A DNA stretch of 64,000 bases from Leucobacter chromiisoli (GCF_016522505.1 NZ_JAEHOH010000015.1:59163-123162), one strand, 5' to 3'; positions 8,661 to 17,733 are shown, numbered from the stretch's first letter. The notes: generated by a model not told the origin, from the letters alone. Numbers and translations are program-made.

Positions 8661-8846
8661 GTACTGTCCTTCGGTTGTGAGTTCGGGTGATTCCGAGGCA
8701 GAAAAATGTCTCGACGCCGAGAGAAATCGACCAGTTCCTCACTCTACCACCCGGCGATGGGAGCCGATCCCGGCGCATGCGGGTCCTCGCCGCTCCCCCG
8801 CAGTCCGCACTCATGGGCCGCGATCGCCCTCCGGCGACGACCGTCC

Positions 8847-9848
8847 CTACTCCCGCGCCCGCGCCTCCTTCGCGCGATACAGCTCCTCGTCGGCTCTGGC
8901 GACCAGCTCGTCGAGTCCCTCGCCCGCCCGGAGCTCGGCGGCGCCCCAGCTCCAGGGGTGCGCGGCGGCGGCGCGCAGATCGCCGACCACGACGCGCGCC
9001 GCTTCGAGCTCCGCGTGCAGCAGCAGCACGAACTCGTCGCCGCCCGAACGGGCGATGATGCCCCTCGAGCCCACGGCGTCCCTCCAGAGCCCGGCGGCGT
9101 CCACCAGCACCGCGTCGCCGGCGGCGTGCCCGGCCGCGTCGTTCAGGAGCTTGAAGTCGTCGAAGTCGATCACGATGAGGGTGAGGGGCGCGCGCCGGCG
9201 CTGGGCCGCGGCGATGACGTCCTCGCCGAACTCCACGAGCCCTCGCCGGTTCAGAGCGCCGGTCAGCGGGTCGAGCACCGCTTCGATCTCCGACTGCCGC
9301 CGCACGACCCGGGCGCCCTCGAAGCAGAACCCCGCGATCGCGACCGCATAGCTCACCGTGATGATGGTGGAGAACGGGTCCCCCTCCGTGTTCGGGTTGA
9401 GCACGCCGGCGAGGATCGCGACCGCGAAGGTCGCGAGCATGAGATACCTGCCGAGGCTCGCGCTGTAGAACCAGCCCAGGTAGAGGGCGATGATGGGCAT
9501 CTGCAGCAGGGCGTTGACCTCGCCGTGGGCGTGGCCGGCATAGGCGACGAAGTAGAACGTCCAGACGTTCATGAATCCGACGACGAGCAGGCCCATCAGC
9601 GGCGGGTACCGGCGCCCGAGGATCAGCGGCAGCAGCGCGGCCGCGAGATACGAGAGGAACCAGAAGCTCACCGGGCGCTCCTGGAACCCCGGATGCCGGA
9701 CGACGAGGTCGACCAGGAAGACGGTGGCGAGCAGGCCGGCCATGAGGGCGCTCACGACGGAGAACGAGGTCTGCCACGCGATCGCGCGGCGCACGCGAGA
9801 GCGCACGGCGCCGAGCAGCGCCGTCAGCCGGTCGTCCCCCCTGCGCAT
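8847..9848 (-). CDS. Membrane diguanylate cyclase (GGDEF), copy A
   Basis: A 333-residue protein: about six membrane segments in residues 20-165, then a GGDEF domain. LDPLTGALNRRGL starts the domain, VIDFDDFKLLND carries the metal-binding Asp, and the active-site GGDEF is intact at about 269-273 in RSGGDEFVLLL, so synthesis of cyclic di-GMP from two GTP is expected. The product-inhibition I-site (RxxD five residues before GGDEF) is missing: GSRG is there instead. ATG 9848 is 2 bases past the stop of copy B; a GTG at 9854 that overlaps that stop is the alternative start. The two are neighbours and paralogues. Confidence 0.88.
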   Translation of the reverse strand: MRRGDDRLTALLGAVRSRVRRAIAWQTSFSVVSALMAGLLATVFLVDLVVRHPGFQERPVSFWFLSYLAAALLPLILGRRYPPLMGLLVVGFMNVWTFYFVAYAGHAHGEVNALLQMPIIALYLGWFYSASLGRYLMLATFAVAILAGVLNPNTEGDPFSTIITVSYAVAIAGFCFEGARVVRRQSEIEAVLDPLTGALNRRGLVEFGEDVIAAAQRRRAPLTLIVIDFDDFKLLNDAAGHAAGDAVLVDAAGLWRDAVGSRGIIARSGGDEFVLLLHAELEAARVVVGDLRAAAAHPWSWGAAELRAGEGLDELVARADEELYRAKEARARE

Positions 9849-9850
9849 CT

Positions 9851-10858
9851 TCACGCCTGCCGCGCTCTCTTCTGCCGGTACAGGGCCAGGTCGGCCCGCC
9901 GGATGAGCGACTCGGGGGTGTCGCCCGGCGCCGCCTCCGACGCTCCCCACGACCACTCGTGGGCGGAGTCGCGCCGCAGTCTGCTCATGACGGCGACGGC
10001 GCCCGCGAGGCCGGTGCGGCGCAGCAGCAGCACGAACTCGTCGCCCCCGGTGCGGCCGATGAGGTCGCGCGCGCGGATGCCGGCCCGCCACTCGCTCACC
10101 GCCTCGCGCAGCGCGCTGTCGCCGGCGGCGTGCCCGAGCGTGTCGTTCAGGAGCTTGAAGTCGTCGAAGTCGACGACGACCAGGGTCAGCGGATTCGTCG
10201 CCCCGAGCCGGGGCCGCAGCTCGTTCTCGAGTCGGGCCATCAGGCCCCTCCTGTTGAGCGCGCCCGTGAGCTGGTCGGTGTGCGCCCGCTGCTCCACGCG
10301 GCGTCGCAGGTACGATCCGATCTCGAAGCAGAGCATCGCGCCGACCATGCCATGCACCGCCGATGGGACCCCGAGCGGGCCGTCGGGTGCGAAGGCCGGG
10401 TTCGGGATCATGGTCGCCGCGAGCATCGCCTGCGTGGCGACCATGAGGAGCCGTGCCGGAAGCGGGCGTATGAACCAGCCGAGGTAGAAGGACAGGATCG
10501 GCAGCTCCTGCAGCGCCGAGATGGCCGACTGCACGTCGGCGAAGTCGCTCATGAAGTAGACCTGCGCCCCGATGAACGTCCCCACGGAGAGGAGGCCGGC
10601 CCAGCGTGGGAACCGGGGGCCGAGCAGGAGGGCGATCACGCTGCCGCCGATGCACACGAGCAGCAGCGCCCAGAGCAGCCAGACGTTCAGCACCTCCCGG
10701 TGGAAGATCAGGTCGATCACCAGGGTGACCGCCAGCAGCAGCGCTGCGACCGCGAGGTAGAGCGAGTGCGCGTCCTGCCGCTCCCAGAGGCGGTAGGGAT
10801 GCCCGCCGAACGCCCTCATCACCCACGGAGGCGTGGCGGCGTACGGCGTCCTCAGCAT
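9851..10858 (-). CDS. Membrane diguanylate cyclase (GGDEF), copy B
   Basis: A 335-residue protein with the same plan as copy A: about six membrane segments over residues 30-180, then a GGDEF domain (TDQLTGALNRRGL, VVVDFDDFKLLND, RTGGDEFVLLL with GGDEF at about 271-275). Unlike copy A it keeps an inhibitory I-site, RARD at 262-265, five residues before the active site. Both copies also share a C-terminal WSWGA motif before RAD..LYR. The membrane half has no named sensor domain I recognise. The pair probably arose by tandem duplication and is transcribed in the same direction as pcrA upstream and sucCD downstream. Confidence 0.88.
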   Translation of the reverse strand: MLRTPYAATPPWVMRAFGGHPYRLWERQDAHSLYLAVAALLLAVTLVIDLIFHREVLNVWLLWALLLVCIGGSVIALLLGPRFPRWAGLLSVGTFIGAQVYFMSDFADVQSAISALQELPILSFYLGWFIRPLPARLLMVATQAMLAATMIPNPAFAPDGPLGVPSAVHGMVGAMLCFEIGSYLRRRVEQRAHTDQLTGALNRRGLMARLENELRPRLGATNPLTLVVVDFDDFKLLNDTLGHAAGDSALREAVSEWRAGIRARDLIGRTGGDEFVLLLRRTGLAGAVAVMSRLRRDSAHEWSWGASEAAPGDTPESLIRRADLALYRQKRARQA

Positions 10859-10977
10859 GATGTATCGAGCGTCCCCCGGCCCCTGGCATTCCCCTGTTGC
10901 CGAGAACGATACCCCTATTCGACACCCGTCTGCTGACGGTCCGCGCGTCCGCGCCTGCGAAACCCCTCAGAGTACGG

Positions 10978-13656
10978 TCATTCGACCTTCGCGATGGGCG
11001 ACAGCTTCACCAGGAGCTTGCGCTCCCCCACCGAATCGAACACCACATGGGCGATGCGCTTGGACCCCGCGCCGGTCACGCCCGTGACGCGCCCCTCGCC
11101 GTAGTCGTCGTGTCGGATCCGGTCGCCCGGCGTCAGTTCCAGGTCCCCGTTGTCGCGGGCCGTGCCGTCGATGAGGTTCGGGAAGCCGCCCCCGGCCCTC
11201 TGCGCCTCCTTCGCGAGCCGCTTGCGCTCGCGCCACTTGTCGAGGGCGGACTGCATGTTGCCGCTCGCGGGCTCAGAGACCGCGGCCGAGCCCGATCCGC
11301 CTCGCCCCGCCGTCGACGCCCCGAACGACACCGACGAGTCGGTGCGCGTCGCTCCGCGGCCCGCTCGGGATCCGGACGCCGAGCCCTGACCGCCGCGCGG
11401 CGCGTTGAGCGCCCGCGACTCCGTTCCGCCGCGCCCGGTGACCTCGCCGGGCGACTGCCGCCAGTCGATCAGCGCCTCGGGGATCTCCTGGAGGAAGCGC
11501 GACGGCATCGCCACCGAGATGTCGCCGAACTGCGCACGCGTCGACGCGAGCGTGAGGAACAGGCGCTCCCGGGCTCGCGTGATCCCCACGTACATCAGCC
11601 GGCGCTCCTCGGAGACGCCGCCGATCTCGTCGACCGACATCTGGTGCGGCAGCAGGCCCTCCTCGACGCCGGTGATGAACACCGCACGGTATTCGAGGCC
11701 CTTGGCGGTGTGCATCGTCATGAGCGAGACCGTGCCGCTCGTGTCGTCGAGATCGTCCGCGGCCGCGACGAGGCTCACCTCGGTGAGGAACGCGAGCAGC
11801 CCCGCTCCGGGGTTCTTGACGTCGAACTCCCGGGCGACGGCCACGAGCTCTTCCAGGTTCTCCGCGCGGGCCTCGTCCTGCGGGTCGCGCTTCGCCCGCA
11901 GCTTCTCGATCATCTCGGTCTCGTCGAGGATCAGCTTGAGCACGTCGGCGACGGGCGCGGGCCTCTTCTCGCCCTCCGCCCATGCGGGGTCGTCCGCGGA
12001 GTCCGCATCGCCCTCCGGGGCCGCGCCGTCTGCGGAAGCGGTCGAGGGAAGCCCGGCGGCCATGCGGGCCGCGCGGTGCAGCAGCTCGGCGAGACCCGTG
12101 ATCGTCGCGCGCAGCTTCGGCCCGAACCCGAGGTCGGGAGCGGCGAGCATCGCCTCGTGGAAGGAGATGTCCCGTTCCTCCTGGAAGTTCGCGAGCTGCG
12201 CCTCCGCCATCGGCCCGATGCCCCGCTTGGGGGCCCCGAGCAGGCGCGACCACGCGATGGGGTCGTAGGGATTGGCGATGCTCGTGAGGTACGCCATCGC
12301 GTCCTTGATCTCGGCGCGCTCGTAGAACTTCGTGCCGCCCAGCACGCGGTACGGGACCGCGGAGCGGATCAGCAGCTCCTCCAGGGCGCGGGTCTGCGAG
12401 TTGGTGCGGTAGAACACCGCGATGTCGCCGTAGGCCACGCCCTCGCGATGCAGATCCTCGATCTCCTCGGCGACGAAGCGGGCCTCATCGTGCTGCGAGT
12501 AGCCCGTGAAGCCGACGATCTTCGCGCCGTCGCCCTCCGCCGTCCAGAGGTGCTTCTCCTGGCGGTCGAAGTTGTTCCCGATGACCGCGTTGGCGGCGCT
12601 GAGGATGTTCTGCGTCGAGCGGTAGTTCTGCTCGAGCTTCACGACCTCGGCCCCCGAGAAGTCCCGCTCGAACTCGACGATGTTGCGGATGTCGGCGCCG
12701 CGGAACGCGTAGATCGACTGGTCGGAGTCGCCCACCACCGTGAGGCTCGCCGCCGCGATGCGGCCCATCGCGTCGATCTCGGCGGCGCGCGCGGGGGGCG
12801 TCAGGCGCTCCACCTGCTCGGGCTCGACGGGACGCGTCAGCTCGCGGATCAGCGCGTACTGGGCGTGGTTCGTGTCCTGGTACTCGTCGACCAGCAGGTG
12901 CCGGAAGCGGCGCTGATAGACGGCGGCCACATCGGGGTGGGAGCGGAAGAGGTGCACCGTCTGCCCGATGAGGTCGTCGAAGTCGAAGGCGTTGGCGCGG
13001 CGCAGCTCCTGCTCGTAGCTGCGGAATATCTCGACGAAGAGCCGGTCGCGCGGGTCGCTCTCGTTGGCGGTGGCCGCGTAGTCGTCGGCGCCGCTGAGCT
13101 CGTTCTTGAGCCGCGAGATCTTCGAACCGGTGTTCGCCGGGGTGAAGCCGTACGTGTCCGCCTCGAGGTCCTTGATGATGCGCTTGAGCAGCGCCCGGGA
13201 ATCGGCCGAATCGTAGATCGTGAACCCCGACACGTAGCCGAAGCGCTCCGCCTCGCGCCGCAGGATGCGGACGCATGCGGAGTGGAACGTCGAGATCCAC
13301 ATGCCCTGCGCCGCGTCGCCGAGCAGGCCCTCGATGCGCTCGCGCATCTCGGAAGCCGCCTTGTTGGTGAAGGTGATGGCGAGGATCTGGCTCGGCCACG
13401 CCTCCCGCTCGCGGATGAGGTGCGCGATGCGGTGGGTGAGGACCCGGGTCTTGCCCGAGCCGGCGCCGGCCACGATGAGGAGCGCGGGGCCGCGCGCGGT
13501 GACGGCCCGCGCCTGGGCGGGGTTCAGCCCGTCGAGCAGGGGGTCGGTGCCGCCCCCTGCGGCGCCGGCGCCCGGGCTCGCGCCACCGGCCCCCGAACCT
13601 GTCGAGGGGCGGCCGAGGGGGATCCCGGAGGGATCGAGAAGTTCAAATTCGCTCAT
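10978..13656 (-). CDS. pcrA: ATP-dependent DNA helicase PcrA/UvrD
   Basis: An 892-residue superfamily 1A 3'-5' helicase. Helicase motifs run in order: Q motif LNPAQARAV, Walker A VAGAGSGKTRVLTHRIAHLI, motif Ia ITFTNKAASEM, motif II LLVDEYQDTNHAQ, motif III VVGDSDQSIYAFRGA, motif IV LEQNYRSTQNIL, motif V MTMHTAKGLEY and motif VI VGITRARERL. The C-terminus ends in a PcrA-type domain (GDRIRHDDYGEGRVTGVTG). It unwinds DNA in nucleotide-excision repair and replication conflict. The first 40 residues are a Gly/Ala/Pro-rich non-conserved tail that includes a palindromic repeat at DNA level. I chose ATG 13656; a TAGACT box lies 10 bases upstream. Confidence 0.96.
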   Translation of the reverse strand: MSEFELLDPSGIPLGRPSTGSGAGGASPGAGAAGGGTDPLLDGLNPAQARAVTARGPALLIVAGAGSGKTRVLTHRIAHLIREREAWPSQILAITFTNKAASEMRERIEGLLGDAAQGMWISTFHSACVRILRREAERFGYVSGFTIYDSADSRALLKRIIKDLEADTYGFTPANTGSKISRLKNELSGADDYAATANESDPRDRLFVEIFRSYEQELRRANAFDFDDLIGQTVHLFRSHPDVAAVYQRRFRHLLVDEYQDTNHAQYALIRELTRPVEPEQVERLTPPARAAEIDAMGRIAAASLTVVGDSDQSIYAFRGADIRNIVEFERDFSGAEVVKLEQNYRSTQNILSAANAVIGNNFDRQEKHLWTAEGDGAKIVGFTGYSQHDEARFVAEEIEDLHREGVAYGDIAVFYRTNSQTRALEELLIRSAVPYRVLGGTKFYERAEIKDAMAYLTSIANPYDPIAWSRLLGAPKRGIGPMAEAQLANFQEERDISFHEAMLAAPDLGFGPKLRATITGLAELLHRAARMAAGLPSTASADGAAPEGDADSADDPAWAEGEKRPAPVADVLKLILDETEMIEKLRAKRDPQDEARAENLEELVAVAREFDVKNPGAGLLAFLTEVSLVAAADDLDDTSGTVSLMTMHTAKGLEYRAVFITGVEEGLLPHQMSVDEIGGVSEERRLMYVGITRARERLFLTLASTRAQFGDISVAMPSRFLQEIPEALIDWRQSPGEVTGRGGTESRALNAPRGGQGSASGSRAGRGATRTDSSVSFGASTAGRGGSGSAAVSEPASGNMQSALDKWRERKRLAKEAQRAGGGFPNLIDGTARDNGDLELTPGDRIRHDDYGEGRVTGVTGAGSKRIAHVVFDSVGERKLLVKLSPIAKVE
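13586..13612. repeat. REP-like palindrome of the PEPVEG/STGSG type inside pcrA
   Basis: The sequence GGCCCCCGAACCTGTCGAGG (and the bases around it) is an imperfect palindrome of a kind scattered through many high-GC genomes; read in frame it encodes PSTGSG on the pcrA strand and PEPVEG on the other. It falls in the poorly conserved N-terminal tail of PcrA and keeps the frame. I see no second copy in this window. Confidence 0.55.
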
Positions 13657-13666
13657 CGTGCCCTCC

Positions 13667-13672
13667 AGTCTA
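13667..13672 (-). promoter_or_regulatory. -10 box (TAGACT), pcrA
   Basis: TAGACT lies 10 bases before ATG 13656, with GGAGGG between them as a possible Shine-Dalgarno. A transcript would have a leader of only a few bases. Confidence 0.4.
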
Positions 13673-13776
13673 GGAGCGACCCCCGACATCGGGCTCCGCG
13701 CGACCCCGTCGCCGCCGCGGGCGCCCCGGCGGTTAGGCTGGGGCGCGGAGCGGGAACGCGGACGGAGGTGCGATCG

Positions 13777-15480
13777 ATGACGGATGCGGCCGCTCGTTCC
13801 CGGCTCGGCAGGCCCGTCATCCGATCCGCGCTCTACGCGCTCGCCGGGGTCGCGGTCCTCTGCGCGCCGGGCATCCCCGCCGACGATGCGGGTCGGCGGA
13901 TCGGCGTCGTCGCGGGCGCGGTCCTCTGCGCGCTCGCCGGCCTCGCCCTCCTGCTCGGGTTGCGCCCGGCTCGCCCCGGGGCCGGCGACCGAGCAGGCCG
14001 CGGACGCTCCGACGGCCCGCACCGCATCGACTTCACGCCGCTCGCGCTGCTCGGGCGCAGCCCCCTCGATCCGGTGGCGTGCGCGGCGCTCCTGGCGAGC
14101 GCGATCGCGTACGCGGACCCCGGCCAGCAGGCCGTCCCCGTCTCGCTCTCGGTGATCGGCGTCCTGCTCGGATACCATCTGTGGCGGAGGCGATCGCCGA
14201 ACGCCTGGTGGCAGCTGGCGCTCTCGGTCTTCCTGCCGCTGGCCGTCACCGCGCTGCTCCTCGGGGTCGCGACGACGCCCGACGATCGATACGTCCTGCT
14301 CGCCTCCCTGCTCCCCGCCACCGGGCTCGGGAGCAGTCTCGGAGCGATCGCGGAGCGGGCGTCGGGCCGCCGCGGCCCGAAACGGCTGCGCGCCGCCTGG
14401 CGGGGAGTGGCGTCGGTCAGGAGCACCGCAGGGGAGGTCGCCGTCGAGTTCGACGTGCGCCCGCTGCTGCGTCCGGTGAGCCGGAGCGAGGCCCGGAGGG
14501 TCGCGGGGGGCGCTCCTGACGGCCTCCGCCGTCGGATGCTGCTCTTCAAGACGCTGTTCCTCGTGGGCGCCCCGCTCATCGCCCTGCTGATTCCGATCGC
14601 CTTCACCGATGAGGATTACGTCGCGGGATCCGACGCCCCGAGGCAGATCGCCGGCATGGCGGCGTTCTTCTCCCTGCTGATCCTCGGCTACGGCATCCTC
14701 GGGGTGATCGGCTCTCGCGGCTGGCGGCAGGTGACCTCGGCCGCCGATCACCTGCGTCTCGCCCGGTTCGCAGCCGCCAACGGCTTCCGCTACACCCCGG
14801 GGCCGGTGAGCGACGAGCGGGGCAACGAACTCACCCGGAGGCTCCGGGCGGAGCACGGCTGGGAGATCGCGAACGCCGTGAAGGTCGCGCAGCAGCCGCG
14901 CGACTCCGTGGCTCCCGTCACGCAGTTCTCGGGATTCGGCGAGTTCCGTCTCCCGGCGGCCCTCCCGCACCTCCTCCTCGTGCGGCGCGGATTCCGGGCG
15001 CCCACGTTCTCGGCGTTCAGCGCCCCCGACCGCGGGCAGCGGATGAAGCTCGAAGGCGACTTCAACAGGTACTTCGACGTCTACTGCCCGCGCGGCTACG
15101 AACGGGACGCGCTCTACCTGCTCACGCCCGACGTCATGGCCGCCCTCATCGACGGTGCGCGCGAGTTCGACGTCGAGATCATCGACGACCGTCTGATCCT
15201 GCGCTCGCGAGAAGATCTCGTCACGACCGATCCCGGCGTCTGGCTCACCCTCGCCGACGCGGTCAGCGCCCTCGCGGGGCGCACCCGGCAGTGGCGACGC
15301 TGGAGGGACGATCGCCGAGAGCCGCCGGAAAGCGCCGCCCCGAGGCTCCTGGCCGAGCGTCCAGGCGGCGCGGCACTCGCCGGCCGGCGGCTGCGGGGCG
15401 GAGCGAGCCTCGGTCTCCTGCTCGCCGTCGGCTTCGGCGTCGTGTACGGAGCGCTCGTCTGGCTCGCCACCGCACTGTGA
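13777..15480 (+). CDS. Uncharacterised membrane protein with DUF3137-like C-terminal domain
   Basis: A 567-residue protein. Four or more membrane segments lie in residues about 14-180, another pair around 255-315, and a final one at the extreme C-terminus (about 540-565). Between them is a soluble domain ending in FNRYFDVYCPRGYERDALYL, LTPDVMAALIDGAREFDVEI and IDDRLILRSREDL, a pattern seen in DUF3137-type and related uncharacterised actinobacterial proteins. I know of no assigned function. Start ATG 13777 follows GGAGGTG; a TAGGCT box sits at 13734-13739. It diverges from pcrA and ends 73 bases before the asparaginase gene. Confidence 0.7.
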   Translation: MTDAAARSRLGRPVIRSALYALAGVAVLCAPGIPADDAGRRIGVVAGAVLCALAGLALLLGLRPARPGAGDRAGRGRSDGPHRIDFTPLALLGRSPLDPVACAALLASAIAYADPGQQAVPVSLSVIGVLLGYHLWRRRSPNAWWQLALSVFLPLAVTALLLGVATTPDDRYVLLASLLPATGLGSSLGAIAERASGRRGPKRLRAAWRGVASVRSTAGEVAVEFDVRPLLRPVSRSEARRVAGGAPDGLRRRMLLFKTLFLVGAPLIALLIPIAFTDEDYVAGSDAPRQIAGMAAFFSLLILGYGILGVIGSRGWRQVTSAADHLRLARFAAANGFRYTPGPVSDERGNELTRRLRAEHGWEIANAVKVAQQPRDSVAPVTQFSGFGEFRLPAALPHLLLVRRGFRAPTFSAFSAPDRGQRMKLEGDFNRYFDVYCPRGYERDALYLLTPDVMAALIDGAREFDVEIIDDRLILRSREDLVTTDPGVWLTLADAVSALAGRTRQWRRWRDDRREPPESAAPRLLAERPGGAALAGRRLRGGASLGLLLAVGFGVVYGALVWLATAL

Positions 15481-15553
15481 GACGCGCTCCGCCCGCGAAG
15501 CGTCGCGCCTCGCCGCGCGTCCGATGCGCCGCCGGGTGCGGAAGAATGGTGGG

Positions 15554-16570
15554 ATGACCCCCATCGGTTCGCAGCGCCCCTCCGTCCTCGTCTTCGCCAC
15601 CGGCGGCACGATCGGCATGCGGCAGACCGACGCCGGCCTCGCCCCCGACCCGGACTTCCCCGAGATCCTGGAGTCGCTCGTCGACGGAATCTGCGGGCCG
15701 CTCGGCATCGACCCCCGCGTCAACCACCTGCTCCCGGCGATCGACAGCGCGAACGCCGACGCGGATACGGCGCCGCGGATCGCTCGAACGGTCCGCGCCC
15801 GCGTGCGCACGCAGCAGCCCAGGGGCGTCGTGATCCTGCACGGCACCGACACCCTCGCCTTCACCGCCGCGCGGCTGGCCTTCGAACTCTCGGACCTCGG
15901 CGCCCCCGTCGTCGTCACGGGCAGCCAGCTCCCCCACGGCGCTCCCGGCTCCGACGCCGGCGCCAACCTCGCCCTGGCCCTCCGCGCCGCGGTGCGGGCC
16001 GCTTTGGGCGCGCCCGTCTCGATCGCGTTCGGCGGGGAGCTGCTGCCCGCCGTGCGGGCCACGAAGCACGACAGCGTCTCGCCTCGGGCGTTCCGCGCCG
16101 AGCAGCCGCTCGCGCCGAGGCGGGAGGGCGTGTCCGCTCCCCCCGACGACCGGGATCGGCCGAGCCCCGCGCGCGGACCCGCGCGAGTGCTCTCGATGCG
16201 CCTCGTGCCGTCGGTCACGGCCGAGGATCTGCGGGCGGCCGTCGGCGGGCGCCCCGATGGGCTCGTGCTCGAGTGCTACGGCAGCGGCACTGCCCCGACG
16301 GGCCGGCCTGGTGTGCCGGAGGCGCTGCGGGCCGTCTGCGCGGAGATGCCCGTCGTCGCCGTCTCGCAGTGCGCGGCCGGCGGCGTCGCCCTGGGCAGGT
16401 ACGCCGTGGGGGCGGAACTCGCCAGGGCGGGCGTCATCGACGGCGGCGACCTCACCGTCGAGGCGGCGCTCGCGAAACTCGGGTTCCTCCTCGACGCGGG
16501 CTTCGAGGGCGCGGGCCTCATGGCCGAGATGACGCGCAACCTCGTGGGCGAGCGGACGCCGGCGGAGTAG
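15554..16570 (+). CDS. ansA: L-asparaginase (type I-like)
   Basis: A 338-residue asparaginase/glutaminase-family enzyme that hydrolyses L-asparagine to aspartate and ammonia. The first catalytic threonine is in FATGGTIGM near the N-terminus and the second in ILHGTDTLAFTA; the catalytic Lys is in RATKHDS. There is no signal peptide, so it is cytoplasmic. A charged Pro/Arg-rich insertion (around residues 183-210, REGVSAPPDDRDRPSPARGP) interrupts the usual N-to-C-domain linker. I chose ATG 15554, although the frame is open to 15524. The 3' end is only 2 bases from the convergent phosphodiesterase gene. Confidence 0.9.
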   Translation: MTPIGSQRPSVLVFATGGTIGMRQTDAGLAPDPDFPEILESLVDGICGPLGIDPRVNHLLPAIDSANADADTAPRIARTVRARVRTQQPRGVVILHGTDTLAFTAARLAFELSDLGAPVVVTGSQLPHGAPGSDAGANLALALRAAVRAALGAPVSIAFGGELLPAVRATKHDSVSPRAFRAEQPLAPRREGVSAPPDDRDRPSPARGPARVLSMRLVPSVTAEDLRAAVGGRPDGLVLECYGSGTAPTGRPGVPEALRAVCAEMPVVAVSQCAAGGVALGRYAVGAELARAGVIDGGDLTVEAALAKLGFLLDAGFEGAGLMAEMTRNLVGERTPAE

Positions 16571-16572
16571 CC

Positions 16573-17595
16573 CTATGCGACGGCGTCGCGGACCTCGACG
16601 CCGAGATCCGGATGGTCGAGGAAGGCGCCGTCGATCCCGCTGCCCATGAGCAGGCCGAACTCGCCGCGCCAGTCGCCCCAGTCGGCGCCGCCGGGCGCGG
16701 TGCGGAAGCGCAGGTTCAGGAAGCGGTTCTCGGGCCGCAGCGTCCAGGCGTAGATCTCGAGCCCGCGGCCGTGGGCCCGCTCCACGAGGTCCGTCGTGCC
16801 CGTCGCGCGGCCGAGGGCGTTCAGCCTGAGCAGGCTGCCCTTCGCCACGCTGATGCCGTCGACACGCTCCGCGAGCAGGTCGAGTCCGGGGTCGCTGCGA
16901 TACCACGCGAAGCTGCGGGAGGGCGCGCCCGCGACGGGCTCGTCGGCGGGGGCGCCGACGCGCTCGGTGAGGAACACGAGGCGGGCCGCGACGCCCGAGG
17001 CGCGGAGCCGATCCAGCACCCCCAGCTCGAAGCACTCGATCACGAGCCTCTCCGGCCGCGCGTCCCAGCCGGCCGCGGCGAGCTCGGCGAGCAGCAGGGC
17101 GCCGAGATCCTGCCCCCTCGTCTCGAAGAAGCGGGCGTGCTTGATCTCGACGACCGCTCCGAGCTCTCGGCCGAGACGCGCGCTCTCCTCGTCGACGATC
17201 GCGAGCACGTCGCGCAGGCGCAGGATCCCCTCGCTGCGCTCGTAGGCGAGGTTGCGCGGCCGCAGCTCGGGCAGCCGCTCGCGGCAGCGGAGGGCGGCGA
17301 GCTCCTCCCACGTGAAATCCTCCGCGAACCACCCCGAGATGCGCGTGCCGTCGACGACCCGCCGCGTGCGCCGGTCCGCGAACTCGGGGCGATCCGCCAC
17401 ATCCGTGGTGCCGGAGATCTCGTTCTCGTGGCGCACGACGAGCACGCCGTCTCGCGTCGCCACCACGTCAGGCTCGACCGCGTCCGCCCCGAGCTCGAAG
17501 GCGAGCCGGTAGGCGGAGGCCGTGTGCTCAGGGCGGTACCCGGGGGCGCCGCGGTGTCCGATGACGAGCGGGCGCGCGGGATCGGATGCCGTCAT
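16573..17595 (-). CDS. Glycerophosphodiester phosphodiesterase
   Basis: A 340-residue GDPD-family protein. The TIM-barrel signature is complete: GHRGAPGYRPEHT near residue 13 with the catalytic His, EPDVVATRDGVLVVRHE with the metal-binding Glu/Asp and second catalytic His, and VEIKH further on. It releases glycerol-3-phosphate from deacylated phospholipids, or acts on wall teichoic/lipoteichoic-type polymers. There is no signal peptide, so a cytoplasmic enzyme of the GlpQ/UgpQ type is likely. A TAGGCT box lies 6 bases before ATG 17595. Confidence 0.92.
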   Translation of the reverse strand: MTASDPARPLVIGHRGAPGYRPEHTASAYRLAFELGADAVEPDVVATRDGVLVVRHENEISGTTDVADRPEFADRRTRRVVDGTRISGWFAEDFTWEELAALRCRERLPELRPRNLAYERSEGILRLRDVLAIVDEESARLGRELGAVVEIKHARFFETRGQDLGALLLAELAAAGWDARPERLVIECFELGVLDRLRASGVAARLVFLTERVGAPADEPVAGAPSRSFAWYRSDPGLDLLAERVDGISVAKGSLLRLNALGRATGTTDLVERAHGRGLEIYAWTLRPENRFLNLRFRTAPGGADWGDWRGEFGLLMGSGIDGAFLDHPDLGVEVRDAVA

Positions 17596-17601
17596 GCGTC
17601 C

Positions 17602-17607
17602 AGCCTA
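17602..17607 (-). promoter_or_regulatory. -10 box (TAGGCT), phosphodiesterase gene
   Basis: TAGGCT lies 6 bases before ATG 17595, which suggests a leaderless message. Confidence 0.5.
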
Positions 17608-17658
17608 CGGCCGCTCCGCCCGCGGCGAACAGCGGCGGATATCCGAAGATATGCGCCG

Positions 17659-17701
17659 GATACCCAGCCATCCGTCACCGTGCGCCACTAGTCTGGGTAT
17701 C
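17659..17701. promoter_or_regulatory. Inverted repeat GATACCCAG...CTGGGTATC upstream of the Bax-inhibitor gene
   Basis: Perfect 9-base arms (17659-17667 and 17693-17701) with a 25-base spacer that includes ACTAGTCT, in the gap between two divergent genes. The arms could be a two-site operator looping around the promoter, or form a hairpin in the leader of the gene at 17734. A partly similar GGATATCCGAAG lies just upstream. Confidence 0.4.
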
Positions 17702-17733
17702 ACCTGTCCGACCCCGCTGAAGGAGCCCGACAC

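Noticed and set aside
10978..16218. A very long minus-strand open frame extending pcrA far upstream
   Set aside because: GC-rich DNA leaves frames open by chance. Upstream of 13656 it lies antisense to the membrane protein and asparaginase genes and has no conserved motif.
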